Shown piece after piece: positions 35,400-47,160 of a stretch of 64,000 nucleotides of DNA (positions within the stretch are counted from its first letter, which is position 1; each line of letters opens with the position of its first letter). The stretch is taken from contig CAMTDV010000013.1 of assembly GCA_947069175.1 (NCBI GenBank), positions 16,879,412 to 16,943,411 of the forward strand, written 5' to 3'. The notes below the pieces were generated by a model, which was not told where the DNA came from, searched no databases, and saw only the letters and a list, made by a program, of their open reading frames with translations. The position numbers were made by a program, and so were the translations under genes. Origin of the DNA: Scalesia atractyloides. Taxonomy: Eukaryota; Streptophyta; Magnoliopsida; Asterales; Asteraceae.

Positions 35400-37171
35400 T
35401 TGAAATTATACATATTTCATATTAATAATCACACAACTTTGTTTTACAAAATAATGTAACATCAACTAAATCAAGCAAACTCAAATCTAAACCCTAGATT
35501 AAACCAGATTCAAACTCACAAACAACCAAAAACACAAAAACATTTCCCTTTAACAAACAACAAAAAAATTAACACACACAAAACACAAAATCAAACCACG
35601 AATTGGCACTCTAAACCACAAAATCAAACCAAATTAACACAAAAAACTTACGATTCTCCTCTAGAAGAACCAAATGACCGCTAAAAATAGAGCTACAACA
35701 ATAAATGTGATATTGAAATTTAATTATTTAAATACAGTTCATATAAATGTAACAATTATATTTTAAATCAACCAAACTCAAACCTAAACCCTAGAAAACT
35801 TAATCAGTTTCAAACTCACAAACAATCAACAACACAAAAAACATTTTCTTTTAACAAACAACAAAAAACAATCAACGCATACAAATACACATAATCAAAC
35901 TACAAATAGCACCGTATCCACAAAATCAGACCAAATAAACACAAAAAACTTACAATTCTCCACTGAAGAACCAAATGACTGCTTAAATTGAGAGCTACCG
36001 TAATTATGTACTTTCCTGTGCAAATTTTGGGCTTTAGTTCCCCTTTCTTGATAAGATCTCAACCCATGCCCCCATTAGATAAGTGAACACGAGGATAAAT
36101 AGTACTAATATTAATTACACTTTCATTTTACTTTCATTTCCAGTTAGATTTCAAACTATCAAAATTCTACCATATCAAACTTCAAAATCCACACAATCCT
36201 AAAAGGCATTAAACAAAAATCCGATCTGTCTATTAAATTCACAACAACAACGAATGCATTTTTAATACAATCCATATAAATCAAACAATTTAATTTGCAA
36301 CTAAAAGCATATAACATCAACTAAACCCTAAATTTACGCAAATTCAAACTCACAAACAATCAAAAACATAAAAAACATTTCATCTAACAAAAAAACAATT
36401 AAAACACAAAAAACCAAATAATCAAACTACAAATTAGCACCCTAAACCACAAAATCAAACAAATTAATACAAAACACTTACGATTCTCCTCTAGAAGAAC
36501 CAAATGACCGCTTAAATTGAGAGCTACAACAGTAAATGTGATATTAAAAATTAAACATGATTCATATAAATCACACAATTTTATTTTACAAAATAAAAAA
36601 ACTTGCAACATGACCTAAATCAAGCAAACTCAAACCTAAGCCCTAAAAAACTTAATCAGATTCAAACTCACAAACAAACAACACCATAACAACATTTTCC
36701 TCTTAACACACAACAAAAAAACAATTAACACACGATAAAACTACAAATTGGCACCCTAAACCACAAAATCAAACAAATTAAACACGAAAAACTTATGATT
36801 CTCCACGCAAAGAGCCAAATGACCGCTTAAATTGAGAGCTACAACACTTATATGACATCAAATATAAACACAACTCACATAAATCAAACAATTATACTTT
36901 ACAAAAAAAGCATGTAACACAGCCTAAATCAAGCAAACTCAAACCTTAACCTAAAAACTTAATCAGATTCAAACTCACAAATAATCAACAACATTTTCCT
37001 CTAACAAAACTATTATTAAACAATCAACACACAATCAAACTACAAATTGGCGCCCTAAACCACAAAATCAAACAAATTAAACACAAAAAACTTACGATTC
37101 TCCACGCGAAGCACCAAATGACCGCTTAAATTGAGAGCTACCGTAAGGATCCTCTCGCAATCGTTTCATAC
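35400..37171 (-). repeat. Tandem array of partial first-exon copies inside the first coding intron of the SIN3-like gene
   Basis: Segments matching the end of coding exon 1 plus its donor site recur on the minus strand at 36838-36797, 36523-36482, about 35994-35954 and 35692-35652, besides the true exon (37171-37096). Borders are spaced 299, 315, 528 and 302 bp; the intron sequence between them is also repeated (for example the CAAACTCAAACCTAA wording), so a unit of about 300 bp was duplicated. The copy at 36523-36482 is 42 nt with an AG before and GTAAGT after, and its phase would add 14 residues. The 36838 copy has ATAAGT in place of the donor; the two leftmost copies are 41 nt. About 200 bp of unrelated DNA sits in the longer interval (36005-36210). 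Confidence 0.85.
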
Positions 37172-37267
37172 CTGCAAAAAATCAACCGCATAACTCAAAT
37201 TATGCACAAAATATAAACAAATGAACTGAATCTGCTTGATGAACGATGAATGACGAAAAAAGCAAAC

Positions 37268-37420
37268 CTGTGAAGTAAAATTGGGGCAGATCTAACGGCA
37301 CACGAGAATGAAACGGGTTGAATCGCGTTTGGATCGAAGTTTCTGCACCGATTATTACTTGTTTAGCGAAATTGAACGGAGAAAATATAAAACGAACGAG
37401 GTGAATTGAAATTTTGTAAT
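37268..37420 (-). other. Probable 5' UTR exon of the SIN3-like gene
   Basis: On the minus strand a donor TTCACAG/GTTTGC at 37268 faces the acceptor TTTTTTGCAG at 37172, two bases before the ATG. A leader exon ending at 37268 followed by a 96-bp intron is therefore likely. The transcription start is not resolved; the upper border is approximate. Confidence 0.5.
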
Positions 37421-37588
37421 GTGCGAGTGATGGTTATGATGAATGATAAATTGATATAATCTGATTACGTGAAATTAGATACGGGTTTTGTAAATCATGT
37501 TTTGGTTTTTGAGTTTTTTGGTTATGAAATGGGGGTAGGACTTGGGCTTTGTGTTTTGAAACCAATGCTTTGTTTTTGTGTGTTTGGG

Positions 37589-37752
37589 CTTGTTTTGGAT
37601 GGGCCTTGCCCGTGTAATAGGGTTTGTTAGGGCCCATTTAGATTATTGTGGTGAACGGTTACAAACCGTTCTTGTTTTGGATGGGCCTTGCCGGTAATAG
37701 GGTTTGTTAGGGCCATTTAGATTATTGTGGGGACGTTTACAAACCGTTTTGG
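37589..37752. repeat. 82-bp tandem duplication upstream of the SIN3-like gene
   Basis: The unit starting TTGTTTTGGATGGGCCTTGC occurs at 37590 and again at 37672. The first unit contains the inverted repeat AACGGTTACAAACCGTT (37654-37670); the second keeps a decayed version. It lies about 200-350 bp upstream of the leader exon. Confidence 0.8.
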
Positions 37753-37759
37753 CCAAACG

Positions 37760-38492
37760 TTTTAAAACGTGTGTGATTGATAAACGTGGTTGTAACTTGT
37801 AATTAGGTTTGGATCAAATCGACCGGATGAATTTGGGTTTTTTGAGTAATAACTCGATATAGGATTAAGAAAAACAAAGTTTTTATTTTTATTTTGTTGG
37901 AATTAGAAAAGAAGAAAGTGCAATGCATTGTTATGCTTAAAACACAAAACAAAGCAATCGTAATTGAAAATGGACGGTGGTGTCGTTTGAAGTTTAGTCA
38001 TTGGCAAATGTTGTTTTGTAGTTTTTCATACCGGTATTCCTGTTGCTATTTTTTCCTCATGTATTTCCTGTTCGACTTCAGGGGAGTGAATATTATATTG
38101 TATTTGTTTCACGTCGTCTAGGTAATCTTTCAAGCAAATGCACACTTCCTCTCACTTCCACTGATGTTTGGGTGAGTTTTGTCTTTCTTAGAGATATTAC
38201 TAAGAAAAAACATATATTCAAAGCTACTGTAAAAGCTTAGACAGTTTGTAGATCATGGGTTATAATAAATATAATCAAAAATTAAGATTTTTTCTTTACA
38301 CCTAGCCAAATACCCAGTTTTCAAACTCTTGCATACTTATATGTGCTAAAAATATTTGTTTTAATATACCTTCCGAGTTTACTATTAGAGTACTAGGGGT
38401 GATAAACTATATTTGTTTAGCAGCCTTATCTTTTAAGCTATTATATATAGTCGAAATACCTTTATGCAAAGTTATTAAAGTGAATATATATA

Positions 38493-38539
<47 letters not shown>

Positions 38540-38759
38540 TCTTCATTCTATTTTGATTTAGTCACTACATCAATATCATATATCATGTCATGATGAAAAA
38601 ACTTTCAAAATAATACCATTGTAACTCTTGGTTACTCATTTTGACATTTTATAGTTTTTCCTCATGGTATTACAGTATCGTCGCATTTGTAACCAACTAG
38701 TAATAATACTCGCGCTACGCAGTGGGGTTTTCGTCGGTATTGGTTTAATTTGGTGTGAC
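37760..38759. other. Upstream region of the SIN3-like gene with a TA microsatellite
   Basis: No gene is seen. A (TA)n run lies at 38484-38537. A 'tactcgcgctacgcagtggggttttcgtcgg' type passage near 38708 looks like the end of a dispersed repeat of unknown class. Confidence 0.45.
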
Positions 38760-38997
38760 TGTAACACCTCGTAAATTTGTGTCCGGTAATATACCGACAC
38801 GTGTCCATACTCTCAATTGTGCCTAATATTGGTCGAGAGGGACTATTTTTGTCAATAAATGAAAACATGAATGTGGAGAGACTAAAGGTGTCAACATGCT
38901 GAAACTATGTCTCTAAGTGACCCTTTACGGTGTCCGTACTCTCAAATGAGCCACTTGTTAGATGAGAGGGACCATTTGTGAATTTATATAAAAGTTA

Positions 38998-39312
38998 AAC
39001 ACTACAATGATTGATAAAAAACACTAATGATAACCACTGCTATACGCTAAACATTTCAATGACTGATAGAAAACACTGATGATAACCACTACTAAGCTAA
39101 CCACTGCTATACGCTAAACATTACAACCGATAGAAAATGATAACCACTGCTAAGCTAACCACTGCTATACGCTAAACATTACAAAGACTGATAGAAAACA
39201 CTGATGATAACTACTGCTATACGCTAAACATTACAAGGACTGATAGAAAACACTGATGATAACCACTGCTATACGCTAAACATTACAAGGACTGATAGAA
39301 AACACTGATAAT
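38998..39312 (+). repeat. Minisatellite of about 52 bp, six units, in the LTR U3
   Basis: The unit reads ACATTACAAGGACTGATAGA, then AAACACTGATGATAACCACT and GCTATACGCTAA. Units 2 and 3 are modified by an extra 'ctaagctaaccactg' insertion. Confidence 0.85.
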
Positions 39313-39328
39313 ACATCCTCTATTGATC

Positions 39329-39470
39329 TTCAGCAGAGCTTTGTCTTCAACATAGCTTAGCTATAACAGACCTTGGACATTTAGACTTCAGCAGAGCTTT
39401 GTCTTCAACAGAGCTTAGCTATAGCAGACCTTGGACATTTAAACTTCAGCAGAGCTTTACTTGGACAAAT
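39329..39470 (+). repeat. Second tandem repeat (about 58 bp, 2.5 units) in the same U3
   Basis: The unit contains CTTCAGCAGAGCTTTG, TCTTCAACA and AGCTTAGCTATA, then GCAGACCTTGGACATTTA. The last unit is partial. Confidence 0.8.
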
Positions 39471-42400
39471 GTTACATTATCAATGGGACCCGAGATTGTA
39501 GTATATTTTGGCTTGTTGCCTACACAAAGTTGCCAAAAACCATTAACTCAAAACCAGGGGCTTTAAGACTACTATGCCACATTCTAGGACACTTGTCCTC
39601 ATCCTCTAACTTCTGCTAACACCTAGAACCACCTCCTTCAAGCTCCAACACTATAAATAGAAGTGGTTGCAATGCTTTAAACTTGCACCTTCTTGAAAAA
39701 ATACTCCTCTCATCACTTCTGGAGGTTCCTGGTTCTTAGGAGCTTCCCATTCAAGTTTATTTTCATCTGAGGATCACTTACTAGGGCCTTCCAGTAAATT
39801 GCAACCAACCTTAGTTAATTGGTTACAGCTGAGCTATTTATAATTCTTGCATATTAAGACGAGTTTTAGCCTAGGTAAATACTCTTAACCTATTTTTCCT
39901 ATACGGGCTTGGGATACGGTAAATTATTACCACTTGGTCGGGTATGGGATCATATGTCGGATTGTGACTAGAAAATCTGCATAACCCGTTTTAATCCGTT
40001 TTGTCTGATAACTTAAACATTAGGGGTTAACACGACCGCGTCCTGGATATCCTCGGCTCATTTAAGTTGCTAATGGCCACGACTAAGCACGGGGAGTAGG
40101 CATACACCTGATAGATGCTAATGCTATTTTAAAATGTTTCTTACCCATATTAGGGATACCCCTTTGTGGGTTAAAGTGGTGTGTCGGTTAATCTTGTTAT
40201 TCGGTTTCTGCTCCAGACCCCATATGTATTGACGGACATGTAAAACTGTATGCAAGATTATTATAATTGTCCCGAGTTATTTATGAAAATACATGTGCCT
40301 TGTGCACTTAATCAATTTTGACATATTTTCAAAAAGAGTCGGTTATTTGTATTTACCAATGTAAACTGACGTATCTTCAAAGGACTAATTGACAGGTTGC
40401 ATGGTTACGAAATAGGCTAGAGGTGCCCGGTAATGCTTAAAGAGGAATTTGCAACTCCCTTCTATAGAAGCCTATAGTCTGTTATTTCATTTTGTAACTT
40501 TTCGATCCGCCAATGGACCTTTTCATATACTATTCGTTTGTATAATATTTTAAACATTCGAACATTTATATTGTAATTTTTTAAATCCAAGACTTCCGTT
40601 GTGCTACATTTTGTATTAATATCAATTTTGTCACATATTCCCTGATCGGAGTGTGGCGCCCCGGTCAAAGATAACATTTATAAACCCAAATTGCCCTTAA
40701 CAATGTGTTAGTGGTAGTAAGGGGTCGAACCACGAAGAGTTTGTGGTTTGCGATGGATGCACTTGATTCTTAATAGTTACTGTCACGAATTATGAAGCTT
40801 GCTATTTGGATTGTTTAAATGTTTGTTTGTTTGAAAGAATGTCGGAATGGTCCGACGAAGTTGTTTTTATTACTTAACTAATAACTTGAACAATTGCACG
40901 AAAACGTAATTACTTGATTAAAAAATGATTTGAAAGCAAGGTTCACACCCGATTCAACCATTGCAAAACCTAGGGTTACTAAACAATTTTAGCTTAATTC
41001 AATTGAATTTATCATTAACGGTTTTGATATCACAAGGCTTAGATGCTAATTGCTATCACGCAAATGACGGACCACAACACACTTTGTTACTTCGGACAAA
41101 TAATCCCTTTTGAAAGATAAGGCAAAAATACACAAACTTGTTTCACAAAGTCAAATTTTATCATCATTCGACAATTCGCAAATATAGTTCAAATGTAGTA
41201 CAATTATCAATCAATTCAAAATACAATTCAATTTGTCACAAATCAACAAAAAACATAAAGCAACCCTAAATCTTACAAAGGTTTACACCAGGGTGAAACC
41301 CTCGAGGATTAGCCGCTCATGACGAACGGAACTTGATCACCGGATGATTGAAACTCAAACTCGAACATTTGGAAGCCTTGATGTTGATGATGGTGATGAT
41401 TAGGGTTTGAATGAATGATAATGGTGAAGGGATGATGATGGATATGATGATGGAATTGGATTAGGGTTATGATCAATGATGATGGATTGGATGATTGGAT
41501 GGAAGGGATGGATTGGAGATGATAGGAGATGATGGTTGGGTGTTGCTAGGCTCCAAGGACAAGTTCAAACCTTCAAAACTTCGTAACTCCCTTTGGAAAA
41601 CCCAAAACACAAGTTATATCCCATCCAAAATTGAATTTCAGCGACAAATATATAGGGGGCGTCGCCGACGGCCTCCGGTTGGTCTGGTTCTTCTCCGACG
41701 CTCTAATCCACTGTCTACGAACATTTTTGGCCGACGGAGCCATCTGAGGGGCGTCCTGGGCCGTCGGAGACCCCCCTCTCTAAATCCTGTTAATCCACTT
41801 GGGGCATGAATGTAATTTCTAAAAATTGGGGACTATAGGTGTTATTTTACAAGACCACACGGAGCATACATGCATTTTACTCTTGTATTTATTTAAATAT
41901 ACGTAAGTAGTATAAAAAACATTTTAAAGTTTATAACACATTATTTTGAAATCCTATAAAACCAAACGGTATTTAGTTATTTATTGGTATATACATGGGT
42001 TTTGTTCCCAACGTCCCAAAAACTTTTGTTTTGCCGTTAAGAAAGGACTAAAAAACGTTGTGTAGAAGACTCAAAAGTGAGTGCACACATTGAATATCAG
42101 GGTCATTTCCACCCTGGCGCTTGTCTTTATTGTTAGATATTCGCTTGGAAATTTAAATAACCAAAAGTTACGTGAAAGAAGACAAAAAAAAATAAAGGAT
42201 GGGAATGCCAGATGACATCACCTATAAGCGGCACCGCCCACAACGACCAATCCTGAAGAACAACTCACACCCTTTGAAATTGTATATATATAATTATTCT
42301 CGTAAGTCGTGAAGTATTACAAGCATGGTATTCGTTATTCTACTTGCATTCTATCATACAAAGTTGTTGTGTTACATCATAATCATCATCGTTGAGGGTT

Positions 42401-43632
42401 GTGAAAGTGTAGTGGTTATCGATGGAGGGAGCAATGAAGGGGTAATGGCCTCATGGGCTCCTTTTGTAAGTGTGACTGTTTGTTGAATTATTGGTGTAAA
42501 CATAAAAATATATAGTTACGAAAAATAAACTAAAACTAATAGGTATTTTAAATTCACAATGATTGCTATAAGTTGTGGAAAATTTGAAAAGTGGAACTAC
42601 AACATTCAGAGGTTGTTAATAGCATTAACATTGGAGCCTATTTTATATAATATAAAGGAAGAAATAGAAGAAACAACGAAAACACCACTACTTTGGATCT
42701 CTATAGTAGAGAAAGTTTTATAGATATTAGAGTAAACCTTTATATTTAAAGGCCCATATCTAAGCCTATGGTCATAGCTTAAGTAAGGCGGGAGGGAGCA
42801 GCCGACCCCCTGAACTTTTCGCTCGGTAGTGGAGAGTATGTAGTTATCGTATAGAAATTTTTTGGTATATACGTTTCGACCCTCGGTTTTATAGAAATTT
42901 CTAGGTCCGGTGACTTCCGTGCTTCGCCACTGTCCAAGCCTCTATATTTTTGTTGTGAGTGTGTAGGAAAGACAAAGAAATAATAAAATAAGTGATTGTG
43001 AATATGATAGAGATATAGATAGAAACTTGGATGTGGATGTTTTTTGAAAAGTAAACATAATTTAGATAAATATGTGTTTTTTTTATTAAATTCTATTGAT
43101 TAAATTGTAAGATGAATATTTATTGTAACAAATTTAACCAAAATAAATTTGTTAAGTATTACACAAAACAATAAATGTCTGATTCAAAACTAGAAAACTG
43201 AAGTTATATGTAGATATATTAATTAAATGATATTTCAAGAGAAAATAAAAAAAAATCTCATCATTTTGGGTATGGTATACATCTATAGTAAAAACAATTT
43301 TACATGTGTGTGACACTTTTGTAGTTTTTCTACATATACTTGTATAGGGAAGTGTAGAATACAATTACCTTTATCCTACATTCTATACGCGACGCCAAGA
43401 TCATGCCCCGCGTCAGTTTTAATTTTTCTCTAATAAGGGCAAATTAGACATTTATAATAATTAAGCAGGGTAAATTAGACATCTACTATCTGCAGGAGAA
43501 TATTGCGAGTTCGTTATACCCATTATCCCAGTAATTATGATGCGAATCAGTTTCAAATATTCTCCATTTCTTAAACTATCCAAATTGCGGTTAAAGGTCT
43601 GAGTTTAGGGTTCCAATCGATTATTGTGTTCA

Positions 43633-43768
43633 ATGGATCCACAGAGCAGTAATGCACGAAGCACAGGGGATATTGAAATTGAAGATGCTGAAGTCCATGG
43701 CGATCACGATGCGTCTAAACAAGTGAGAAATCCGACATCTATAAACGTTCTATTAGACGATCAGATCA
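43633..43768 (+). pseudogene. Captured first-exon fragment, left copy
   Basis: ATG opens a 45-codon stretch (MDPQSSNARSTGDIEIEDAE, then VHGD and a basic-polar tail ending in LLDDQI) followed by the donor GTAAGT. Upstream sequence looks like a 5' UTR. A chromovirus LTR starts six bases into the intron. I do not recognise the protein. It is repeated at 53661-53796 with one amino-acid difference (H/R). Confidence 0.55.
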
Positions 43769-44797
43769 GTAAGTTGTCACACCCTGATCCGTAGCGGATA
43801 AGGTAGTCGGGACATGATTGGGTTTTCATCAAAGCTCACGACATTTACTATAAAGTTTCATATTTATTAATTCAAATTAAAAGGAGAAATTCCATCAAAC
43901 ACATTAACCATACAAGCACAAGATTGTTCTAAACATGACATATATGTAAACTCTTTATTTTTCTTCTAAGGCCAATCCCTATGTGTTCCTTGCTTCAACC
44001 TGTCCACCTGTATCATGTGTAAAAATAAAGTTTTTGGTCAACAAAAGTTGGCGAGTGAATCCCATTTAATCATTTGAAAGAAATAATTATGTTAATTAAT
44101 TTAATAAAAATGTGCATAACCAAGTATGAGCAAACGTATATGTAAACTATTCACAAAACCACATAAACATCTAACAATGAGCACGTAAGCATGATAAATG
44201 GTGTGATATGAGATCAAGGCTCAATCAAACGGGCCGATCTAATTAGGCAACGCGATGCTCTACTCGTATTCAACGAGGAACTGGTGGGCCTAATGTGAAT
44301 GCTTGACTGAAATGAGAAAATATAACCACATATAATAATAATCAAAAATTACATAACACGTTAAATCATATAATGGTAGTAGCACAAGTGTTTGAATAAA
44401 CGATAAAAATAAACGGCACATGATAACCCCAAAACATGAATAAAAAGGGGAAGTTTGTAAGAATTCACTCATAGTGGGTGCGTTTCTTGACTTGATAACA
44501 AATGCGCACGATTAAAGATTCCAACCGACGAGAAAACTAACCTAAATAATCGCGTAATAATTCGGTAAATATATTTCTTTTATTTGGAATTAATATTTTT
44601 ATTTTAGGACTTTTATTAGACTTTTAAGACTATTTCTATAGTATTTATTACAAATTTAAAGCTTAAAAAGTCTTATTTTTATAGACATTTTTTTTTTGGA
44701 TTTTTAGAGCAAAAATAAAGAAAATAAGTATTAAAAAAATATCCCCTTTCAGGGTTGAACCGGGTCAAACCGGCTGGACTGTGCGATTATTGGCATC

Positions 44798-44870
44798 GTG
44801 TAAGGATCGAACTCGTGACCTCCCGTAGACGTGCACGCAGCTCTACCAACTGAGCTACGTGTCTAACCCA
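44798..44870 (-). ncRNA. tRNA-like module L1 (box A and box B)
   Basis: On the minus strand TAGCTCAGTTGGTAGAGC (box A) and GAGTTCGATCC (box B) are spaced as in a tRNA. The flanking arms do not form a convincing acceptor stem. Counterpart at 54820-54890. Confidence 0.55.
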
Positions 44871-44984
44871 AAATAATCTGGATTTTAATTATATATATAT
44901 ATATATATACTAATTAGACCCAACTATATTTTAGTTTTATTTTAAAAAGGTGTGATTTATTTCAGAATGCATATAACCGTGCTC

Positions 44985-45056
44985 AGACCCGGCTCGAACT
45001 CGTGACCTCAGACTTGTTTTGCACACAGCCCTACCAACTGGACTGTGTGATTAACC
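44985..45056 (-). ncRNA. tRNA-like module L2
   Basis: On the minus strand CAGTCCAGTTGGTAGGGC (box A-like) and GAGTTCGAGCC (box B-like) are present. Counterpart at about 55013-55085. Confidence 0.5.
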
Positions 45057-45248
45057 CGGTATAAACTAGATTTTAATTACTTATATATACTTACTCGGTT
45101 AAATCATAATTTTACTTATTTAAAAAGGTTTGTTATATGAACGGATCGTTGCACACGAATCCAATCAAAAGTAGGCTATTCAAAGCTAAAAGTTATGTAA
45201 AACATGAACTTAAGCTTAATAAGGACATCGGTTTTCGATCACGCATCA

Positions 45249-45261
45249 CATCCCCACACTT
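45249..45261 (-). other. Polypurine tract of the Athila-type element
   Basis: Minus-strand AAGTGTGGGGATG lies directly before the LTR start TGATGCGTGATC. The AAGTGTGGGG wording is typical of Athila 3' ends. Confidence 0.7.
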
Positions 45262-47160
45262 GCCTTTCGTTTGCCCTCAAGCAAATCTGTTTTTTACTTT
45301 CACGTGGGTCGAATGAGAAACACACTTTCCATTCTTGAGACTTAAGCTAAGGTCTAATGTCATACCCGGTTCATAATTCTCACCATTTTCAAAATATTTA
45401 ATGTTAGAGTGATTAACACATAAAAATGGTTACCCAAGATTGACCCGCCCTTTGAAACTCACAAAACATACACATCCCTCACAATGTTCTCTCCACTCGG
45501 TTTAGAAATTGTCTAATAGATGATGCATTAGCACTTTGATATAATCACTCAAACCGATTAGAACTCGTACCTGCATAGGCTTGCAACTCAATCATTCTCC
45601 ACCACCGAACACAAATACTAAGCACAAGTCAAAAGGTCTTGAATGGGTTGTATTGGGGCTAGGCTAAGGGTATGGAATAGGATATTTTGAAAGTGGCTAA
45701 GGTGATGAAAACTCGACTTTTATTACAAAAACAACTATTCTAACACAACCGACTACGAAATAATAAGCTAAGAGGCAAAAGTTTTTTCGCCTTTTATTCA
45801 ACAAACTATCAATACATACATTTTTCTTTTCTTTTCTCAATTATATTCTTATTTTTTTTGCAACTAATCCTAAAATCAAGTTTTCATCACACGGGTTAAA
45901 GATAAAAGGTTCAACGGTCAAGGGCTAAATGGGTTGGTCAAACGAAAGGTTTAGGCTCAAGATTGGCGACTAAGGGATTGATTTCGAGTAAGGATATATA
46001 AATGGTGTAAAATGAAAAGGTTTACCTAATGCCTTAATCATTCTTGTGCTCATATTTGGTCTATGGTCTCAAACGCATCAAAAGTTGCAAGTTATACAAT
46101 ACACGACTAATGGTCCACTCAACCAAAGAAATATATGTATATATTATGTATAGAAGTGGCTCAAAATCTCACGTATAAAGGGTATGGTATGAAATGTATA
46201 TAAAATGTAAGTTTCTTAGGCGTATTATTCCCGAATAACCACCCGCTAAATGCCCGTCATGTTATTAATTTAAACTTGACCATGACAAAAGACCACATGA
46301 GTTTGTCACCCTCATTAACTTAGTTACTTGTGCTTTTTAGATTGCTTCAAACAAAGACATTTTGAAAAATTTTTGAAATTTCCCCATCCCCACACTTGAG
46401 GTCAACATTGTCCTCAATGTGTAATATTTAAATGAATGAGTCAAAATTGAAAAACTTTTTCTTCCCATCCCCACACTTGAGGTCAACATTGTCCTCATTG
46501 TAGGAAATAGAGCTTTTAAAACGCACAAGGGATGTGACACGGCTAACCTTCCCAAAATTTCACCCCGGAAAATACAATACAAAATACAATCCACTTATTA
46601 CTAACTAAAAAAACAAAGCTAAAAAGAAACGTATGCACCTGGTTTTCGCTCATTCCTCGTGTACTCTTCATTCTTCAACAAAAATGGTCGTCTCACGAAC
46701 ATAATATACCTACAAATCTCAACCCTCGTGCAAAAGCAAGATTCTCACAACCATCAAAACTTGTTAGTTACCTAGTTCTACCATTTTTATAAAGAATTTA
46801 CCAAGCCATATTTTTATTCAACTTTGAATTTGTGGAAAAATATTTTACAACAACAACAAACCTAACTCATTTTCGTAGGAATCACAGTTGCATTTAGTGC
46901 ATGCAATAAGCCCTTTAAACCTCCCGATAGCTCGAAAGGACGAGGAAAGTCTCGTGAGGGTTATATATGGAACACACCCACAAAGTTCGTTTAACTAGTA
47001 AGTAACAATATAAAAGGCAGAAAATACAAGAAAACTAAGAATAAACAAAACAAAATAACTAAAACTAATATACAACAACAAATAACATACCACCTCATGG
47101 TGGTCGAACGCAGTGTTTGTCGCCCACGAACTCTTCCACATCACCGACCGGTAACTCATA
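45262..47160 (-). mobile_element. Non-coding 3' part of the Athila-type element
   Basis: About 1.9 kb without coding capacity on the element strand. Two copies of CCCCACACTTGAGGTCAAC followed by ATTGTCCTC (46387 and 46470), read in reverse as GAGGACAAT...AAGTGTGGGG, are a hallmark found downstream of pol in Athila elements. Reverse transcriptase, RNase H and integrase are absent. Confidence 0.75.

Larger units (their letters stand above)
17764..37171 (-). pseudogene. SNL: SIN3-like co-repressor (paired amphipathic helix protein), 21 coding exons, two frameshifts
   Basis: Exons: 37171-37096 (ATG at 37169), 35195-34980, 34505-34322, 34238-34140, 34058-33888, 33187-32914, 32818-32682, 32521-32446, 31476-31447, 31314-31133, 31049-30895, 30108-29981, 29891-29637, 29118-28635, 28554-28135, 26242-26142, 26062-25924, 25316-25164, 25073-24913, 24320-24209 and 17918-17764. 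All junctions fit GT-AG and keep phase. The product (about 1235 residues if the frame were continuous) has PAH1 (QKLTTNDALTYLKQVK, near 55-125), PAH2 (about 130-215), PAH3 (about 340-415), the HDAC interaction domain (KSIQELDLSNCQRCTPSYRL, about 440-690), an acidic linker (about 830-920) and a C-terminal domain ending near RFHRFL. SIN3 proteins scaffold nuclear histone deacetylase complexes. Exon 14 lacks one base near 29036 (stop at 28910); the last exon lacks one A near 17807. These may be real lesions or assembly errors, so functionality is unresolved. Confidence 0.93.
38760..40642 (+). repeat. Ty3-type LTR (chromovirus-like), cut by the Athila insertion
   Basis: Starts TGTAACACCTCG and has minisatellites in U3, a TATA box (CTATAAATAG, 39651-39660) and about 980 bp of R/U5. 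It stops at ATATTCCC (40642) where an Athila-type LTR begins, before the expected GTGACA end. No internal region of this element is visible to its right, so the remainder should lie beyond the nested insertions. Confidence 0.65.
43775..45158 (-). repeat. Fragment of a chromovirus LTR inside the Athila LTR
   Basis: Matches the left 1384 bp of the LTR at 53803-56113 and, more distantly, 62938-64000. It begins TGTCACACCCTG, the inverted LTR end, and stops abruptly at GCACACGA (45158). Confidence 0.85.
40643..45248 (-). repeat. 3' LTR of an Athila-type element, chimeric, about 4.6 kb
   Basis: On the plus strand it runs from TGATCGGAGTG to GATCACGCATCA, so its termini are TGAT...ATCA. It is followed on the right by CATCCCCACACTT, the reverse of an AAGTGTGGGGATG polypurine tract. 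40643-45158 matches 50688-55186 nearly throughout. Within it lie an ordinary LTR part (about 40643-41890), a host-like promoter plus first exon (about 41900-43774), a chromovirus LTR fragment (43775-45158) and 90 bp of terminal LTR sequence (45159-45248) missing from the right-hand copy. Confidence 0.75.

Noticed and set aside
41495..41809. 104-codon plus-strand ORF in the Athila LTR (also 51521-51775).
   Set aside because: The frame is not kept between the two LTR copies (one breaks early), so it is unlikely to be coding.
42545..42720. MIAISCGKFEKWNYNIQRLL-like frame resembling the start of a copia gag.
   Set aside because: Too short and interrupted to assign; present in both 4.5-kb copies only as part of the LTR.
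44798..44870. A genuine nuclear or organelle tRNA gene.
   Set aside because: Box A and B are good but acceptor and anticodon arms do not pair convincingly, and the module sits in LTR copies.
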